From assembly GCA_050010555.1 (NCBI GenBank), contig JBEKKV010000002.1:61108-125107 (forward strand): a stretch of 64,000 bases of DNA, read 5' to 3'. The notes beneath the pieces are model-generated. The model did not search any database, had not been told where the DNA came from, and saw only the letters and a list, made by a program, of their open reading frames with translations. Below, piece after piece: positions 16,437 to 26,153 of this stretch. Each line of letters opens with the position of its first letter. Position 1 is the first letter of the stretch. The stretch comes from JALHUB01 sp050010555. GTDB taxonomy: Bacteria; Chloroflexota; Dehalococcoidia; DSTF01; JALHUB01. The translations under genes were made by a program, and so were the position numbers.

Positions 16437-18329
16437 CTAGACTTCGCGGTACTCGCCCTCGACGGTGCCTTCTTCCGGAGGCGCCTGGCCTTCCCCTTCG
16501 CCACCCGGCGGGGGCTGCTGGCCGCCGTCCTGCCCGTAGGCTGCCGCGCCGATCTTTTGCATCGACTCCGACAGCTCGTTCACGGCCGTGCGTATCTGCT
16601 CAACCGTGCCGGAAGGCAGGACCTGTCGCAAGGCCGCGATCTTCGCCTCGACTTCGCTCTTGATGTCCGCGGGGATGCGCTCCCCCTGATCGCGCAGGAT
16701 CTTCTCGGCGTTGTAGGCCATGCTGTCGGCCGTGTTCCGCGTCTCGATCTCCTCGCGGCGGCGGCGGTCCTCTTCGGCGTGCGACTCCGCCTCGTGCTGG
16801 AGCTTCTCGACCTCCTCTTTGCTGAGGCCGGAGCCGGCGGTGATGGTTATCTTCTGTTCGCGGCCGGTCGCCTTGTCGCGCGCCGAGACGTTGAGGATGC
16901 CGTTGGCGTCGATGTCGAACGTCACTTCGATCTGCGGGACGCCGCGCGGCGCCGGCAGGATGCCGTCGAGCATGAACCGCCCTAGCGACTTGTTGTCCGC
17001 CGCCAGCGCGCGTTCGCCCTGAAGGACGTGGATCTCCACGCTCGGCTGGCTATCGGCCGCAGTGCTGAACGTCTGGCTCTTGCTCGTAGGAATCGTCGTG
17101 TTGCGTTGGATGAGGGGCGTCATCACGCCGCCGAGCGTCTCGATGCCGAGCGTAAGGGGCGTCACGTCCAGCAGCAGGACGTCGTGGACCTCGCCCTTGA
17201 GCACACCGGCCTGGATTGCCGCGCCGACGGCGACGACCTCGTCCGGGTTGACGCCCTTGTGCGCCTCCTTGCCGAAGAGCTGCCGCACCGTCTCCTGCAC
17301 CATGGGCATGCGCGTCTGTCCGCCGACCAGGACGACCTCGTCAACCTGCGACGCCGTGATGCCGGCGTCCGACAGCGCCTGCTTGCACGGCCCCAGCGTG
17401 CTCTCCACCAGGTCCCCCACGAGCTGCTCCAGCTTGGCGCGCGTGAGCATGATGTTCATGTGCTTGGGACCGGAGGCATCGGCGGTGATGAAGGGAAGAT
17501 TGATGTCCGTCTGGAGGACGGAGGAGAGCTCCACCTTTGCCTTCTCGGCGGCCTCCTTCAGACGCTGCAGCGCCATGCGGTCCTGCTTCAGGTCGATTCC
17601 CTGGTCGCGGCGGAACTCGTCGCACAGCCAGTCGATGACGCGCTGGTCGAAGTCGTCGCCGCCGAGGTGCGTGTTGCCGCTGGTTGACTTGACCTGGAAC
17701 GTCCCTTCGCCGATCTCCAGGATCGAGATGTCGAACGTGCCGCCGCCGAGGTCGTAGACCGCGATCGTCTCTTCCGCCTTCTTGTCGAGACCGTAGGCTA
17801 GCGAAGCGGCGGTCGGCTCGTTGATGATGCGTAGCACCTCCATGCCGGCGATCTTGCCGGCGTCCTTCGTGGCCTGGCGCTGGCTGTCGTTGAAGTACGC
17901 CGGGACAGTGATGACCGCTTCCGTCACCGGTTCGCCGAGGTAAGCCTCCGCGTCGGTCTTCAGCTTCTGGAGGATCATCGCGGAGATCTCCGCCGGTGAG
18001 TAGTCGCGGCCGCCCATCATGACGTGGGCGTCGTTGTTGGGGCCCTGCGCAATCTTGTAGGCGAGCAGCGTCTTGTCGCGTTCCACCTCCGCGTCGTCGA
18101 ACTTGCGGCCCATGAGGCGCTTGATGGAGTAGATCGTATTGTCGGGGTTGGTGATGGCCTGGCGCTTCGCCACCGTTCCGACGAGCCGCTCTCCCGACTT
18201 GCTGACGGCGACGACCGACGGCGTGGTGCGCCCGCCCTCCGAGTTCGGGATGACGGTGGGCTCGCCCGCCTCGATGACGGCGACGCAGCTGTTGGTGGTG
18301 CCGAGGTCGATTCCGATTACCTTTGCCAT
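16437..18329 (-). CDS. dnaK: Chaperone DnaK (Hsp70)
   Basis: The full-length 630-residue Hsp70 has an intact ATPase domain (GIDLGTTNSCVAV at the start, VPAYFNDSQRQATKDAGKIAG, VYDLGGGTFDISILE) and a peptide-binding domain (VTPLTLGIETLGG, INVSARDKATG-like NVSARDKATGRE). The tail is Gly/Gln/Pro/Glu-rich. It is the last gene of hrcA-grpE-dnaK. DnaJ is not in this window, although it commonly follows dnaK. Confidence 0.98.
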   Translation of the reverse strand: MAKVIGIDLGTTNSCVAVIEAGEPTVIPNSEGGRTTPSVVAVSKSGERLVGTVAKRQAITNPDNTIYSIKRLMGRKFDDAEVERDKTLLAYKIAQGPNNDAHVMMGGRDYSPAEISAMILQKLKTDAEAYLGEPVTEAVITVPAYFNDSQRQATKDAGKIAGMEVLRIINEPTAASLAYGLDKKAEETIAVYDLGGGTFDISILEIGEGTFQVKSTSGNTHLGGDDFDQRVIDWLCDEFRRDQGIDLKQDRMALQRLKEAAEKAKVELSSVLQTDINLPFITADASGPKHMNIMLTRAKLEQLVGDLVESTLGPCKQALSDAGITASQVDEVVLVGGQTRMPMVQETVRQLFGKEAHKGVNPDEVVAVGAAIQAGVLKGEVHDVLLLDVTPLTLGIETLGGVMTPLIQRNTTIPTSKSQTFSTAADSQPSVEIHVLQGERALAADNKSLGRFMLDGILPAPRGVPQIEVTFDIDANGILNVSARDKATGREQKITITAGSGLSKEEVEKLQHEAESHAEEDRRRREEIETRNTADSMAYNAEKILRDQGERIPADIKSEVEAKIAALRQVLPSGTVEQIRTAVNELSESMQKIGAAAYGQDGGQQPPPGGEGEGQAPPEEGTVEGEYREV

Positions 18330-18424
18330 GACGGTTCCCTCCGGTCTGGAGATGTGCCTAGTTCAATAATACCGCGCAATTGCTTGCGTAGGGACAGGCC
18401 TCGTGCCCGCCCCAGAGTTTTGTC

Positions 18425-19021
18425 TCAGCCCTCTGCGGCTCCGCTCGATCGCGACGGCTTCCCGCGGCCAACAACGACCATCGCCGGACGCAGCACGCGG
18501 TCGCCGAGCATATAGCCCTTCTGCACCTCGGCCACCACCTTTCCGTCCTCGCCTTCGCCGAACATCGTCGCCTCGTGGTAGCGCGGGTCGAAGTCTTGGC
18601 CCTCCGTCTGGATCTCCTTCACGCCGCTCGCCTCCAGCACGGCCAGGAACTTGCGATAGATCAGGCGGATGCCGTCGACCCAGGTCAGCCCAGCGAGATG
18701 CGCCTCGACGCTCTGGAGGGCGCGCTCCAGGTCGTCAAGGATCGGCAGGATGTTGATGATAAGCGACGCGTTGGCGAACAGCGCTACCTCCTGGCGCTCC
18801 TGCTCCGTGCGACGCTTATAGTTCTGAAAGTCGGCGGCCGCGCGTTGCCAGCTCGCCAGGCAGCTTTCCGCCTTCTTCTTCTCTTCCTCGAGCTGCGTCC
18901 TCAGCGTCGCTACGTCCTCCGGAGGCGCGGACGCGGGATGTTCGCCGTGGTGCTTGCCACCCGTGGAACTGCGCTTGTCGACGTGAGACGGATGCTGGTT
19001 ATCTTGCTCTTGCTCGGACAT
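18425..19021 (-). CDS. grpE: Nucleotide exchange factor GrpE
   Basis: The 198-residue protein is the ADP/ATP exchange partner of DnaK. After a charged, disordered start it has a long coiled coil (about residues 38-95, RAAADFQNYKRRTEQERQEV) and the C-terminal beta domain with FDPRYHEATMF and GYMLGDRVLRPAMVVVGRG. The spacing of 28 bases from hrcA and 95 bases to dnaK supports one operon. Confidence 0.96.
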   Translation of the reverse strand: MSEQEQDNQHPSHVDKRSSTGGKHHGEHPASAPPEDVATLRTQLEEEKKKAESCLASWQRAAADFQNYKRRTEQERQEVALFANASLIINILPILDDLERALQSVEAHLAGLTWVDGIRLIYRKFLAVLEASGVKEIQTEGQDFDPRYHEATMFGEGEDGKVVAEVQKGYMLGDRVLRPAMVVVGRGKPSRSSGAAEG

Positions 19022-19049
19022 CCTTGCCCCCGCGCCTTTAGGCCGGCGC

Positions 19050-19844
19050 TCAGCCCCGGGCGACGAGATCGCCCATTAGCAGTGAGAGGTAACGTACGGT
19101 GGGAATGACGCGCGAATAGGCCATCCGCGTCGGGCCCAGGACGGCCAGCACGCCGACGGCCGTGCCCGGCACCCCGTAGCGGGTGAGCACGACACTGCAG
19201 CGGCGCATCACGTCCTCACGGTTCTCCTCGCCGATGACGACGGTCACGTCCTCGTCGGCGAGGTTGTCGAAAGGTATCGCCCGCATCAGGTTGCCCTCTT
19301 CGAGAACGCAGACGAGGTCGATGACGTCCTCCGTCTGCGAGAACTCCGGTTGGCTGAGGACGTTTCGCAGCCCCTCCAGGTAGGCCCGGTCGTACAGCGC
19401 CTGGTCCTCTTCGTCCGTCCGGGGCGCCGTAGCGACCGCGGCGTTGCGGACGCTCTCCGCCAGCACCGTCGCCGCGATTCGCGCCCGCTCCGCCAGCAAC
19501 TCGGCGCGACCGGAGGCCGCCCTGGCCGCCGTCTGCAGGCGCCGCTGGATCGACTGCTTCGCATACCAGGGCAGGTCCTCTTCTTCCATGAGGCTTTCGA
19601 CGTAGAATCGGTAGCCTCTATCGGAAGGCACGCGGCCGGAGGAAGTGTGAGGGTGCGTGATGTAGCCTTCCTCTTCCAGTCTGGCCATCTCGCTACGCAC
19701 GGTTGCCGGAGAGATGGGAAGCGCGTACTTGCGGACGATGGTCTCGGAACCTACCGGCAGAGCTGTGTTTACGTATTCACTTACGATGTGGCCCAGAATG
19801 CGGGCCCGTCTTTCCACCAACACTGCCGAGCTGCTTTCAAGCAA
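19050..19844 (-). CDS. hrcA: Heat-inducible transcription repressor HrcA, short form
   Basis: HrcA represses chaperone operons through CIRCE operators. The N-terminal winged helix is clear (ERRARILGHIVSEYV, then LPISPATVRSEMARLEEEGYITHPHTSSGRVPSDRGYRFYV), and the C-terminus has ENREDVMRRCSVVLTRYGVPG and GPTRMAYSRVIPTVRYLS. At 264 residues it is roughly 75 shorter than typical, with the loss in the middle domain. The TTG start at 19844 is uncertain; a GTG at 19823 (before LVERRARIL) is an alternative. I see no CIRCE repeat upstream. Confidence 0.92.
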   Translation of the reverse strand: MLESSSAVLVERRARILGHIVSEYVNTALPVGSETIVRKYALPISPATVRSEMARLEEEGYITHPHTSSGRVPSDRGYRFYVESLMEEEDLPWYAKQSIQRRLQTAARAASGRAELLAERARIAATVLAESVRNAAVATAPRTDEEDQALYDRAYLEGLRNVLSQPEFSQTEDVIDLVCVLEEGNLMRAIPFDNLADEDVTVVIGEENREDVMRRCSVVLTRYGVPGTAVGVLAVLGPTRMAYSRVIPTVRYLSLLMGDLVARG

Positions 19845-19962
19845 TTGTCAGATCACGGGGTAATTGTAGTCGAACCGAGGCTCCTTCCTCCTCCAACCGG
19901 CCTCCCTGCACGAGTTTAGTAAACCATCGGCTCCCTTGACCTGTCAAGTGCTCACGCTCCTG

Positions 19963-19991
19963 CTGACCGGCCATCTCCGTCATGCTATACT
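19963..19991 (+). promoter_or_regulatory. Promoter directly before the MBL-fold gene (leaderless mRNA likely)
   Basis: CTGACC (19963-19968), a 17-base gap and TATACT (19986-19991) are followed by ATG at 19999, only 7 bases after the -10 box. The transcript should begin at or next to the start codon. Confidence 0.55.
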
Positions 19992-19998
19992 GCTGGCG

Positions 19999-20637
19999 AT
20001 GGAACTCATCTGGCTGGGAAGCTTCTGCTTCCGCATACGCAGTCGCGAAGCGACGATACTCACCGACCCGACTCCGAAGAGCAGCGGCTACGCCACCGGC
20101 AAGGTCACCGCCGACATCGTCACCGTCAGCTCTGACCATCCCGGCAGCACGAACCTGTCGGCCGTCAGCGGCTCGCCTCTGGTCATCTGGGGTCCCGGCG
20201 AGTACGAGAGCGCGCAGGTCCTTATCACCGGCGTCGCTACGGAACGAGGCCGCGACGGCGAAAAAGGCCCGACAAACACGTCCTACGTCATCGAGACGGA
20301 GAACCTGCGCGTCTGCCACCTGGGGCGGATCCAGCACGTGCCGACGTCAGACGAGGTCGAGGAGATGAGCAACATCGACCTGCTTCTGGTGCCGGTCGGC
20401 GGCGGCTGCGCGCTCGATGCCGCGCAGGCGGAGGAGACGATCACGCTCCTGGAGCCGAAGCTGATTGTGCCGATGCACTACGCCACGTCCGCTTCCACGG
20501 AGAAGCTCGACCCGCTGGAGCGCTTCTTGCGCGAGAGAGGGAGTGCGGCGGCGCTGGAGCCGCAGCCGCGGCTCTCCGTGAACCACTCGTCGCTCCCTCA
20601 CGAGCCGGAGGTGTTTGTCCTAGATTACAAGCGCTGA
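19999..20637 (+). CDS. MBL-fold metal-dependent hydrolase-like protein (UlaG-like)
   Basis: The 212-residue protein begins MELIWLGSFCFRIRSREATILTDP, as do UlaG-like beta-lactamase-fold proteins. The usual HxHxDH cluster is reduced: the strand where it is expected reads VTVSSDHPGSTNL, with a single Asp-His pair. A later His is present in LIVPMHYAT. Metal binding may be partial or absent. I chose ATG 19999 over upstream in-frame codons because the family start aligns there and a -10 box lies just before it. It is divergent from hrcA. Confidence 0.8.
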   Translation: MELIWLGSFCFRIRSREATILTDPTPKSSGYATGKVTADIVTVSSDHPGSTNLSAVSGSPLVIWGPGEYESAQVLITGVATERGRDGEKGPTNTSYVIETENLRVCHLGRIQHVPTSDEVEEMSNIDLLLVPVGGGCALDAAQAEETITLLEPKLIVPMHYATSASTEKLDPLERFLRERGSAAALEPQPRLSVNHSSLPHEPEVFVLDYKR

Positions 20638-20669
20638 CGGCGATCCCGGCGGCGTTCGGACAAACAAGA

Positions 20670-20690
20670 AGGCGGCCCATCCGGCCGCCT
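20670..20690. terminator. Hairpin terminator between convergent MBL and M23 genes
   Basis: AGGCGGCC and GGCCGCCT form an 8-bp stem around a 5-base loop. The minus-strand copy is followed by TCTTGTTTG, the plus-strand copy by CGCTGTTTC, so it may serve both genes. Confidence 0.6.
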
Positions 20691-20714
20691 CGCTGTTTCT
20701 GACGATTCCCGCGC

Positions 20715-21887
20715 CTACGGCAGGTAGTCGAGCGGGTTGACGACTACCCCGTTCAGGTGCACTTCGAAGTGCAGGTGGTAGCCGGTCGAGCGCCCGGTGA
20801 TCCCCACGTAGCCCAAGACGTCCCCCTGATTCACGTACTGGCCCTGGGTGACCGCGATCGACGCCATGTGGGCGTAGAGCGTCTCGAAGCCGTTCTGGTG
20901 GTTGACGACGACGTACAGGCCGTAGGAGCAGCAGGGGTCTCCACCGGCGAAGGTCACAATACCCGCGGCCGCGGCGTGGATAGGCGCACCTGCCTTGCCA
21001 TACTGGTCGATGTCGATACCCAGAGGATGGGATGGGCCGAAGTAGCTGGAGATAGGGCCGTTCACGGGCCATATGAAGCCCGCCGATGAAGGCGTGGATG
21101 GCTCCGAAGGCGAATCCGGCGCTGCGCCGCCCGAACTGCCCGCCCCGGCTGGCTCGGGCGTCGGTGGCGGTGGCGGCGCCGGCATCTTGCCGTTGGGAAC
21201 GAAGATGATCTGGTGTTCGGCGATGCCGTTGGCGTCTACCAGGTGATTGCCGGCGAAGCCTGTGATAGACGATACGTCCACGCCGTACTGGTCGGCGATG
21301 TCGCTCAGCGTATCACCCAGCTTCACGTCGTAGATGATCCCGTCGGACAATGGGATCCGCAGGAACTGGCCCAGAGCCAGGCTGTCCGCGCTCTCAAGGT
21401 CGGTGTTGTTCCAGAGGATGGAATCGGGAGAGATGCCGTAGCGCGTTGCCAACCCGTCGACCGTGTCGCCTGCCTGGATCGCGTAGACGACGTAGATGGG
21501 GACCGGCGTCGGCGCGGGAGTCGGCGGCATGCTGGCCGCCATCATGAGCGCGGCGTCTGTCGGAAGCGCGGTAGAGTGAAGCAGCGGCGCCGGCGTCTGC
21601 GTCTGCGTTGACTGTGCGGTGACGAGGGTCTGCGGAAGAATCGACGCCTGGAGCGCGGCATCCTCCAGTACCGGCGCAGCAGCGACCGCACTAGATACGG
21701 AAGCGCTGTCTACGCGCATGGAGACGCTCTTGGTCGGCAAACGAAGGTGCTCAGAGAAGGAAACGGTAGAGAGGAGAGCAAGCGCTACCAGGGCCAGGAT
21801 GAAGAAGTGAACGCAGGGCCTGTATCGCCTGCGAAACCCGGCAGCGGTGGGAAGCTGTCGTCCCAGACTTAGTGGTCGCGACTCCAA
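20715..21887 (-). CDS. LysM-domain M23 metallopeptidase (cell-wall endopeptidase)
   Basis: The 390-residue protein has a basic start, a membrane helix (about residues 26-44), two LysM modules (YAIQAGDTVDGLATRYGISP near 154 and VKLGDTLSDIADQYGVD near 202), a Pro-rich linker, and a C-terminal LytM/M23 domain. The zinc ligands are visible in HPLGIDID and GYHLHFEVHLNG. It should bind and cut peptidoglycan outside the cell. The TTG start at 21887 is preceded by GGAAGG but lies within a strong hairpin. Confidence 0.9.
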   Translation of the reverse strand: MESRPLSLGRQLPTAAGFRRRYRPCVHFFILALVALALLSTVSFSEHLRLPTKSVSMRVDSASVSSAVAAAPVLEDAALQASILPQTLVTAQSTQTQTPAPLLHSTALPTDAALMMAASMPPTPAPTPVPIYVVYAIQAGDTVDGLATRYGISPDSILWNNTDLESADSLALGQFLRIPLSDGIIYDVKLGDTLSDIADQYGVDVSSITGFAGNHLVDANGIAEHQIIFVPNGKMPAPPPPPTPEPAGAGSSGGAAPDSPSEPSTPSSAGFIWPVNGPISSYFGPSHPLGIDIDQYGKAGAPIHAAAAGIVTFAGGDPCCSYGLYVVVNHQNGFETLYAHMASIAVTQGQYVNQGDVLGYVGITGRSTGYHLHFEVHLNGVVVNPLDYLP

Positions 21888-21913
21888 CCGGCCTTCCGGT
21901 TTGGGAGTTCGCG
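21877..21913 (-). promoter_or_regulatory. Hairpin enclosing the start codon of the LysM/M23 gene
   Basis: The inner stem AACCGG/CCGGTT (21886-21891 with 21896-21901) and outer pairs ACTCC/GGAGT and CGCG/CGCG fold the Shine-Dalgarno site and TTG start into one structure. This could limit or regulate translation. Confidence 0.35.
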
Positions 21914-22007
21914 GGCTGAGCGTGCCTCTGATGCTCCTCGCCTCCTACTTGTTGGCCAAACTCAGAGAGCCTGCCTCCTCCACCCGGCAACCCGCAACAT
22001 CCCCGAG

Positions 22008-22037
22008 ACCTTACCAGAGGCCGTTGGCTGTTGTCAA
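22008..22037 (-). promoter_or_regulatory. Promoter of the LysM/M23 gene
   Basis: TTGACA (22032-22037), an 18-base gap and TAAGGT (22008-22013) on the minus strand give a leader of about 115 bases. The rest of 21888-22229 holds this leader and the rho terminator; I see no gene there. Confidence 0.55.
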
Positions 22038-22159
22038 GGGCAAAAGGGCGCAATTTACGGGCTTTTCCCGACATCGCGGCGGCGTAGGGAAGGCCTCCTA
22101 CTGCAGAAGAACTCTGGTTCTCCCGCGATGTCTGGCTCTGCCACCACCACCCTCCGGGC

Positions 22160-22196
22160 AACCAAAGGGCCGCCATCCTGTGAGGGACCGCGGCCC
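22160..22196 (-). terminator. Intrinsic terminator after rho
   Basis: GGGCCGC (22190-22196) and GCGGCCC (22167-22173) pair on the minus strand and are followed by TTTGGTT. It ends the rho transcript, 34 bases past its stop codon. Confidence 0.6.
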
Positions 22197-22229
22197 GTGG
22201 CGATGTATTCGCAGGGAGGGTCTTTGGGG

Positions 22230-23510
<1,281 letters not shown>

Positions 23511-23596
23511 CGTTCAAACCTCGGATTAGGATTGGTATGTGGGGCCTCAAGAGAAAACACAGAGGGAAAAGTGCAGTAGTACTCGCGGCCGAATGT

Positions 23597-23625
23597 ATGA
23601 TACAGCATCTACTCGTTCTTTTCAA
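23597..23625 (-). promoter_or_regulatory. Promoter of rho
   Basis: TTGAAA (23620-23625), a 17-base gap and TATCAT (23597-23602) on the minus strand. It overlaps the 3' end of the aldolase gene and gives rho a leader of about 80 bases, possibly used for autoregulation. Confidence 0.7.
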
Positions 23626-24295
23626 GCAGTAGATGTCCTACTGGGCTCACTTCCGAGTATTCCCGGGCGTCCGCCAGAAAGCGCTCGATGCCGACGTCGG
23701 TCAGGGGATGCTTCAGCATCGCCATCAGCACCGCGTAGGGCATCGTCGCGATGTGGGCGCCGGCATTAGCCGAAGCAATGACGTGCCGCGGGTGCCGCAG
23801 GCTGGCGGAGATGACCTGCGAGGGCAGCCGGTAGCGGTCCAGCAGCGCGACGCTGTCCCGCACGACTTCCATGCCGTCGTGGCCGGCGTCGTCCAGCCGC
23901 CCGACGAAGGGGCTGATGTACGTCGCGCCGGCCAGAGCCGCCAGCAGCGCCTGGTTGACGGAGAAGATGAGTGTCATGTTGACTTTGATGCTTTCCTGCG
24001 CCAGCTTCGCGGTCGCCTCCAGGCCCGCGGCGTCGATCGGGATCTTGACGACGACGTCCGGATGCCAGCCGGCTACCTCCCGCGCCTCGGCGATGATTCC
24101 CGGGACGTCGCGGGCAATGCATTCGGCGGAGACGGGCCCGTGCACCGTCTCGCATATCTCGACTACTCGTTCCCTGTAGGTGACGCCGCGCTCCTTCGCC
24201 ATGAGCGTCGGATTCGTCGTGACGCCGGAGACGACGCCCAGCTTGACCGCCTCGCGCACCTCGTCGATATTCGCCGTGTCAAGGAATATGCGCAT
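23609..24295 (-). CDS. Transaldolase / fructose-6-phosphate aldolase-like protein
   Basis: The 228-residue protein is of the short transaldolase (TalC/FSA) type. It begins MRIFLDTANIDEVREAVKLG, has GVTTNPTLMAKE, the Schiff-base lysine in VVVKIPID, VNMTLIFSVNQALLAALAGA and YISPFVGRLDD. It transfers or cleaves dihydroxyacetone units in sugar-phosphate metabolism. Transaldolase and F6P aldolase cannot be told apart from this reading. It lies between pyrG and rho, with GAGGGAAG before the ATG. Confidence 0.92.
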   Translation of the reverse strand: MRIFLDTANIDEVREAVKLGVVSGVTTNPTLMAKERGVTYRERVVEICETVHGPVSAECIARDVPGIIAEAREVAGWHPDVVVKIPIDAAGLEATAKLAQESIKVNMTLIFSVNQALLAALAGATYISPFVGRLDDAGHDGMEVVRDSVALLDRYRLPSQVISASLRHPRHVIASANAGAHIATMPYAVLMAMLKHPLTDVGIERFLADAREYSEVSPVGHLLLEKNE

Positions 24296-24381
24296 TTCTC
24301 ACTTCCCTCGATACTCAACTACAGACGCTCGGCCTCGAAATCGAGGAGACGTTCTTGTGCCGGGACCAGGAATGCCGGTGG

Positions 24382-26064
24382 TTATCGGTCAGACGCCTCT
24401 GATGCCGAACTTCCGACCGGCATCTCTGACGTTGGATGGAAATGCACCCCTGCCCCCGCCGCCTCCAGCGCCCGCTGCTTCACCGCGCCGATGAAATCGC
24501 GGAAGAGCGGATGCGGCCGATCCGGGCGAGAGCGGAACTCCGGGTGGAACTGCGTGCCCACCATGAACGGATGGCCGGCGATCTCACTGATCTCCACGAG
24601 GGTGCCGTCGGGAGAAAGGCCGCTCACGACCAGACCCGCCTGCGACAGCGCCTCGCGGAACGCCATGTTGAACTCGTAGCGGTGCCGATGCCGTTCGCTG
24701 ATCTCGTCCGTGCCGTAGGCCGCGCGCGCCTTCGTGCCCGCGACCAGCCGGCAGGGGTAGCTGCCGAGCCGCATCGTGCCGCCCATCTGGCTCACGCCCG
24801 TCTGCTCTTCGAGGAGGCTGATCACGGGATAGGGCGTCTTCGGGTCGAATTCCGTGGAGTTCGGCGTCTCGTCGTGAAAGGCTTTGCGCGCCGCTTCGAC
24901 GACCATCACTTGCATGCCCAGGCAGAGGCCCAGGTACGGCAGCTCCTGCTCGCGGGCATAGCTTGCCGCCTTGATCTTGCCCTCGATGCCGCGCTCGCCG
25001 AAGCCACCCGGCACGACGACACCCTGCACGTGCTGGAGCGCCGCCTCGCCGCCGACCGTCTCGAGCGTCTGCGAGTGCACCCACTCGATGTCCACTGCCA
25101 CGTCGTGGTAGATGCCGGCGTGGATGAGCGACTCCTTGACCGAAAGATAGGCGTCCGGCAGCTCGATGTACTTTCCGACGATCGCCACGGTCACCCTGTT
25201 CGCGGGATGCAGCAGCCGGTCGACCAATTCCCGCCATTCCTTGAGGTCGCGGCCGCCCGCGGGAAGCGAGAGGCGTTCGATGACGAGATCACCCAGTCCC
25301 GCCTCTTCGAGAACGATCGGCACCTGGTAGATGCTGGACATCGTTCGAAGCGGAATGACGGCGCGCTTTTCGACATCGCAGAAGAGGGCGATCTTGTCCT
25401 TCAGGTCCTGCGACACCGAGAAGTCGCTGCGGCAGACGATGACGTCGGGCTGGACGCCGGCGCTTCGGAGCTCGCGGACGCTGTGCTGTGTCGGCTTCGT
25501 CTTTATCTCGCCCGTCGCGCCGATATAGGGCAGGAGCGTCACGTGGATGGCGAGAATGTGGTCGCGTGGCTCCTCGTTGCGCATCTGTCGGATCGCCTCC
25601 AGGAACGGCTGCCCTTCGATGTCGCCCACCGTTCCGCCGACCTCGACGATGATGACGTCGGCGCCGCTCCTACGCGCTACCTCACGGATGCGGCTCTTGA
25701 TCTCGCCCGTGATGTGCGGAATCGCCTGTATCGTTCCGCCGAGGAAGTCGCCGCGGCGCTCTTTCTGGATGACCGCCTGGTAGATCTGGCCCGTCGTGAC
25801 GGAGCTCATTCCCGTCAGGTTCTCGTCGATGAAGCGCTCGTAGTGGCCGAGGTCGAGGTCCGTCTCCGCGCCGTCGTTCGTCACGAAGACCTCGCCATGC
25901 TGATAGGGCGACATGGTACCCGGGTCGACGTTGAGGTAAGGGTCCAGCTTCTGAATGGAGACGGAGATGTTTCGGCTCTTGAGGATGCGGCCGATGGCCG
26001 CAGTCGTGATTCCCTTGCCGACGGAACTGACCACACCGCCGGTCACGAATATGTATTTAGGCAT
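24382..26064 (-). CDS. pyrG: CTP synthase
   Basis: The 560-residue enzyme converts UTP to CTP with glutamine. The synthetase domain begins MPKYIFVTGGVVSSVGKGI and has DPYLNVDPGTMSPYQHGEVF, PFLEAIRQM and TKPTQHSVRELR. The glutamine amidotransferase half has its nucleophile Cys in LGLCLGMQ and the His-Glu pair in QFHPEF. The C-terminal tail of about 35 residues is a little longer than usual. Confidence 0.98.
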   Translation of the reverse strand: MPKYIFVTGGVVSSVGKGITTAAIGRILKSRNISVSIQKLDPYLNVDPGTMSPYQHGEVFVTNDGAETDLDLGHYERFIDENLTGMSSVTTGQIYQAVIQKERRGDFLGGTIQAIPHITGEIKSRIREVARRSGADVIIVEVGGTVGDIEGQPFLEAIRQMRNEEPRDHILAIHVTLLPYIGATGEIKTKPTQHSVRELRSAGVQPDVIVCRSDFSVSQDLKDKIALFCDVEKRAVIPLRTMSSIYQVPIVLEEAGLGDLVIERLSLPAGGRDLKEWRELVDRLLHPANRVTVAIVGKYIELPDAYLSVKESLIHAGIYHDVAVDIEWVHSQTLETVGGEAALQHVQGVVVPGGFGERGIEGKIKAASYAREQELPYLGLCLGMQVMVVEAARKAFHDETPNSTEFDPKTPYPVISLLEEQTGVSQMGGTMRLGSYPCRLVAGTKARAAYGTDEISERHRHRYEFNMAFREALSQAGLVVSGLSPDGTLVEISEIAGHPFMVGTQFHPEFRSRPDRPHPLFRDFIGAVKQRALEAAGAGVHFHPTSEMPVGSSASEASDR

Positions 26065-26124
26065 CTATAAGATAAGCGGCCCTCGATTCGCCGGTTGGCG
26101 AACGGGAGGCGCCGCCCATCAATA

Positions 26125-26153
26125 ATTCTATTCAGGCCCGATCACAGTGTCAA
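26125..26153 (-). promoter_or_regulatory. Promoter of pyrG
   Basis: TTGACA (26148-26153), a 17-base gap and TAGAAT (26125-26130) on the minus strand. The -35 box overlaps the stop codon of otsA. Confidence 0.75.

Noticed and set aside
24436..26070. Plus-strand open frame of 544 codons opposite pyrG
   Set aside because: It is a shadow of CTP synthase, with no domain likeness or RBS.
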